Positions 13,047-15,662 of a stretch of 15,662 nucleotides of DNA are shown here, piece after piece. The notes under the pieces were generated by a model. That model saw only the letters and a list, made by a program, of their open reading frames with translations, had not been told where the DNA came from and made no database searches. Numbering within the stretch: the first letter of the stretch is position 1; the number at the start of each line of letters is the position of its first letter. The translations under genes and the position numbers were made by a program. Location: assembly GCA_035506255.1 (NCBI GenBank), contig DATJPS010000116.1:1-15662 (forward strand), written 5' to 3'. The stretch is from CAIYXV01 sp035506255. GTDB taxonomy: Bacteria > Margulisbacteria > WOR-1 > XYC2-FULL-46-14 > WPAF01.

Positions 13047-15662
13047 ATGGAATACAAGCAGACCTTAAACCTACCCAAGACAGACTTCCCCATCCGCGCC
13101 AATTCGGCAAAGGTGGAAGAAGAATGTTTGGCGCTTTGGAAAGATAGCAATACATATCAGGAAATGCTTCGTAATGCGCGATCCGTAATGCGTAATGCGA
13201 ATACTAGATATATTCTTCACGATGGGCCGCCCTATCCCAACGGTAACATACATCTTGGGCACGCGCTCAACAAGGTACTCAAGGACATCATCGTTAAGTA
13301 CAAGAACATGGCGGGGTATTATTCGCCGTATGTTCCCGGCTGGGACTGCCACGGCCTCCCGATCGAAACCCAGCTGATAAAAGAGCTGGGGGAAAAGCGG
13401 AAAGGGCTTTCGCCGGTGGAGTTCCGTCTCCACTGCCGCGACTATGCGATGAAGTACGTCAACCTCCAGCGGGACGAATTTAAGCGCCTGGGCGTCTTTG
13501 GCGACTGGGACAACCCCTACCTCACCCTCAATCCGGTTTACGAGGGGAAGATCGCGGAGGTATTCGGCAAGCTGGCGGAAAAAGGGTATGTTTATCGCGG
13601 GCTTAAGCCGATCCACTGGTGCCCCACCGACCGCACCGCCCTGGCCGAAGCCGAGCTTGAATACGAGGACGATAAATCACCTTCGATCTATGTTAAATTC
13701 CAGATCCGCGATCCTAAATCCGAACTCGACACTCGCATCAAGAATCCCAAGTTGCCTTTCGATATACCCTGGAACTTTGTCATATGGACAACTACGCCAT
13801 GGACCTTACCGGCCAACGTCGCAATTGCAGTCCATGAAGATTATGAATATGTTTTCCTTAAATCCGAAATCCCAAATCCGAAATCCGAACAATGTGAAAT
13901 ATATATTATTGCGGAAGGCCTGCTAGAAGATTTTGTGAAGCGGCTGAACATTACCGATTATACGATCGTCGACAAGACCAAGGGAAAGATGCTGGAAGGG
14001 ATACTGACGAAGCATCCGTTCATCGAGCGTGATTCGGTGGTGGTGATAGACGACCTGGTAACGCTTGAGCAAGGGACCGGCTGCGTCCACATCGCCCCCG
14101 GCCACGGCGCGGAGGATTTTCAGGTAGGGTTAAAGTACAAGCTCCCCATCATCATGCCGGTGGACGAAAAGGGATATCTGGACGAAACCACCGGCGAGTT
14201 CGCGGGGAAAAAGTACGACGAGGCGAACAAGCTGATAACGGAGCGGATGAAAGCGGACGGAACCCTGCTCCATCTTGAGTTCATTAAGCACTCCTACCCT
14301 CACTGCTGGCGGTGCAAGAAGCCGGTGATATTCCGGGCCACCGAGCAGTGGTTCATTTCGGTTGACCATCTTGATCTGCGGAACAAGGCGCTGGCCGCCA
14401 TCGGCAACACCAAATGGTTCCCGTCGTGGGGGGAGAACCGGATCCGGGGAATGGTGGAATCTCGCCCCGACTGGTGCATATCGCGCCAGCGGAGCTGGGG
14501 CGTCCCTATTCCCGCTTTCTATTGCGAAAAGTGCGGCAAGCCGCAGACCACCGGCGTATTTAACCAGGCGATAGTGAAGCTCTATTCCACCGCCGGGACC
14601 AATGCTTGGTTCGAGCTTACGCCGGAGCAGATACTTCCGGCCGGGACCAAATGTCCCGACTGCGGGGGCGATAAGTTCAGGAAAGAGACCGACATTCTGG
14701 ATGTCTGGTTCGAGTCCGGGACCTCGCACGCGGCAGTATTGGAGACGAACAAGGACTTAAGCTGGCCGGCAGACCTTTATCTTGAGGGATCGGACCAGCA
14801 CCGCGGCTGGTTCCAGTCATCTTTGTTGATCGCGATGGGCTACAAAGAAGCCCCGCCCTTCCGCGCGGTGCTGACGCACGGGTTCACGATCGACGACGCG
14901 GGAAAGAAGATGAGCAAATCGCTGGGGAACGTGGTCAATCCGCAAGAGGTGGTAAAGAAGTACGGCGCCGATGTATTGCGGCTGTGGGTGGCGTCGACCG
15001 ACTTTAGGAACGACATGGCGGCGTCGGAGAAGATATTGAAGCAAGTGCAGGACGCGTTCGTTAAGATCCGCAACACCTGCCGGTTTTTACTGAGCAATCT
15101 CAACGACTACGCGCCGGGCGAGGTCAAACTGCTGGAGGTTGACCGGTTCATCCTTTTGAAGCTGCACCGGTTGATAGAGAAGGTTTTAACGGCGTATGAC
15201 GAGTTTGAGTTCCACATTGTATACCATTCGATCTATTCGTTCTGTGTGAACGAGCTGAGCGCGCTTTATTTGGACCTGAGCAAGGATCGGCTATATTGCG
15301 GGGGGAAAGATTCGATCGAGCGGCGGTCGGCGCAGGCGGCAATGAGCGAGATCCTGGACGCGCTGGTGCGCCTATCTGCCCCTATCCTTTCGTTCACGGC
15401 GGAGGATATAAACAAGTATATGGGGAATGATGGGAAGAGCATATTTATGAGGGGTTTCCCGGCAGTGAAGAAGGAATATTTGGATGAAAAGCTGGAGTCA
15501 AAATGGGAAGTGATATTAAAGCACCGCGAGGCGGCGTTGCGGTCGCTGGAGGAAGCGCGGGGGAAGAAGGAGATCGCGGCATCGCTGGAGGCGGAGGTTG
15601 AGCTATTTGCTAAAGGGAATGAGCTTGAGATACTCCGAACCGTTGCGGCCGATCTGCCGATG
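13047..15662 (+). CDS. ileS: Isoleucyl-tRNA synthetase, 3' end cut by the window
   Basis: IleRS charges tRNA-Ile and edits misactivated valine. The frame is open for 872 codons to the window end; full-length enzymes are near 930 residues, so only the C-terminal zinc region is missing. Landmarks: HLGH (69-72) as the HIGH motif, PGWDCHGLPIE (97-107), the CP1 editing domain (about 190-400) with TTTPWTLPAN (248-257) and GHGAEDF (352-358), WCISRQRSWG (477-486), two CxxC pairs (493/496 and 536/539) likely binding zinc, and KMSKS (621-625). Tracts of 7-bp periodicity alter residues 42-52, 220-230 and 272-280. The start is 8 bases after the nucleotidyltransferase stop; no T-box or independent promoter is seen. 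AAAGG about 12 bases upstream is a weak Shine-Dalgarno. Confidence 0.97.
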   Translation, partial: MEYKQTLNLPKTDFPIRANSAKVEEECLALWKDSNTYQEMLRNARSVMRNANTRYILHDGPPYPNGNIHLGHALNKVLKDIIVKYKNMAGYYSPYVPGWDCHGLPIETQLIKELGEKRKGLSPVEFRLHCRDYAMKYVNLQRDEFKRLGVFGDWDNPYLTLNPVYEGKIAEVFGKLAEKGYVYRGLKPIHWCPTDRTALAEAELEYEDDKSPSIYVKFQIRDPKSELDTRIKNPKLPFDIPWNFVIWTTTPWTLPANVAIAVHEDYEYVFLKSEIPNPKSEQCEIYIIAEGLLEDFVKRLNITDYTIVDKTKGKMLEGILTKHPFIERDSVVVIDDLVTLEQGTGCVHIAPGHGAEDFQVGLKYKLPIIMPVDEKGYLDETTGEFAGKKYDEANKLITERMKADGTLLHLEFIKHSYPHCWRCKKPVIFRATEQWFISVDHLDLRNKALAAIGNTKWFPSWGENRIRGMVESRPDWCISRQRSWGVPIPAFYCEKCGKPQTTGVFNQAIVKLYSTAGTNAWFELTPEQILPAGTKCPDCGGDKFRKETDILDVWFESGTSHAAVLETNKDLSWPADLYLEGSDQHRGWFQSSLLIAMGYKEAPPFRAVLTHGFTIDDAGKKMSKSLGNVVNPQEVVKKYGADVLRLWVASTDFRNDMAASEKILKQVQDAFVKIRNTCRFLLSNLNDYAPGEVKLLEVDRFILLKLHRLIEKVLTAYDEFEFHIVYHSIYSFCVNELSALYLDLSKDRLYCGGKDSIERRSAQAAMSEILDALVRLSAPILSFTAEDINKYMGNDGKSIFMRGFPAVKKEYLDEKLESKWEVILKHREAALRSLEEARGKKEIAASLEAEVELFAKGNELEILRTVAADLPM
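13171..13198. repeat. Heptamer tract inside ileS (5' end)
   Basis: Four 7-mers in one register: GTAATGC (13171), GCGATCC (13178), GTAATGC (13185), GTAATGC (13192). GTAATGC is the reverse complement of the GCATTAC unit upstream of tig. It encodes residues around RNARSVMRNA, just before the segment carrying the HIGH motif. Confidence 0.85.
13703..13737. repeat. Degenerate 7-bp periodic tract inside ileS
   Basis: Five related 7-mers: GATCCGC, GATCCTA, AATCCGA, ACTCGAC, ACTCGCA. It encodes about RDPKSELDTR in the editing domain. More decayed than the other tracts and so less certain. Confidence 0.5.
13860..13887. repeat. Heptamer tract inside ileS (editing domain)
   Basis: Four 7-mers in register: AAATCCG, AAATCCC, AAATCCG, AAATCCG. 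The same AAATCCC unit begins the tract upstream of tig. It encodes about KSEIPNPKSE in the CP1 editing domain. Confidence 0.85.

Noticed and set aside
13498..13926. 142-codon open frame inside ileS
   Set aside because: It is an out-of-frame shadow; the ileS frame is continuous from 13047 to 15662, with motifs on both sides, so there is no frameshift.

Overview
This is a bacterial chromosome segment, moderately GC-rich by eye, made up almost entirely of housekeeping genes. No gene fixes the taxonomy. The efp-accB pairing, the short compact operons, start codons placed just after TGnTATAAT promoters, and heptanucleotide tandem repeats would suit an uncultivated candidate-phylum bacterium, possibly a relative of Cyanobacteria/Margulisbacteria. 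That placement is a guess.

Region 1 (1-4622, plus strand) is a tight gene string: elongation factor P (5' end cut by the window), the biotin carboxyl carrier protein AccB, the single-strand exonuclease RecJ, then, after a 57-bp palindromic element, PurD and an XTP/dITP pyrophosphatase. Stops and starts overlap at accB/recJ and purD/rdgB. The EF-P lacks the usual modifiable lysine or arginine at the tip of its decoding loop.

Region 2 (4606-7137) holds small membrane proteins on both strands, tRNA-Leu and tRNA-Arg, and a pentapeptide-repeat protein lying directly downstream of tRNA-His. Region 3 (7138-7992) has no supported protein gene: about two copies of a ~104-bp tandem repeat, five tRNA genes on the minus strand (Arg, Lys, Gly, Pro, Gly), and a heptamer-repeat tract before tig.

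Region 4 (7993-12384) is the protein quality-control operon tig-clpP-lon, without the clpX that usually sits between clpP and lon. Region 5 (12462-15662) is a two-gene module of a 60-aa basic protein and a small nucleotidyltransferase, apparently promoted without an mRNA leader, followed 8 bp later by ileS, which runs off the window. The ileS reading frame contains several tracts with 7-bp periodicity.

Three plus-strand genes (4983, 7993, 12462) have a perfect extended -10 (TGnTATAAT) only 5-8 bases before the ATG, implying leaderless mRNAs. There is no phage, IS element or CRISPR array. The observations most worth a check are the heptamer tracts inside ileS, the EF-P loop, the leaderless promoters and the small-protein/nucleotidyltransferase pair.
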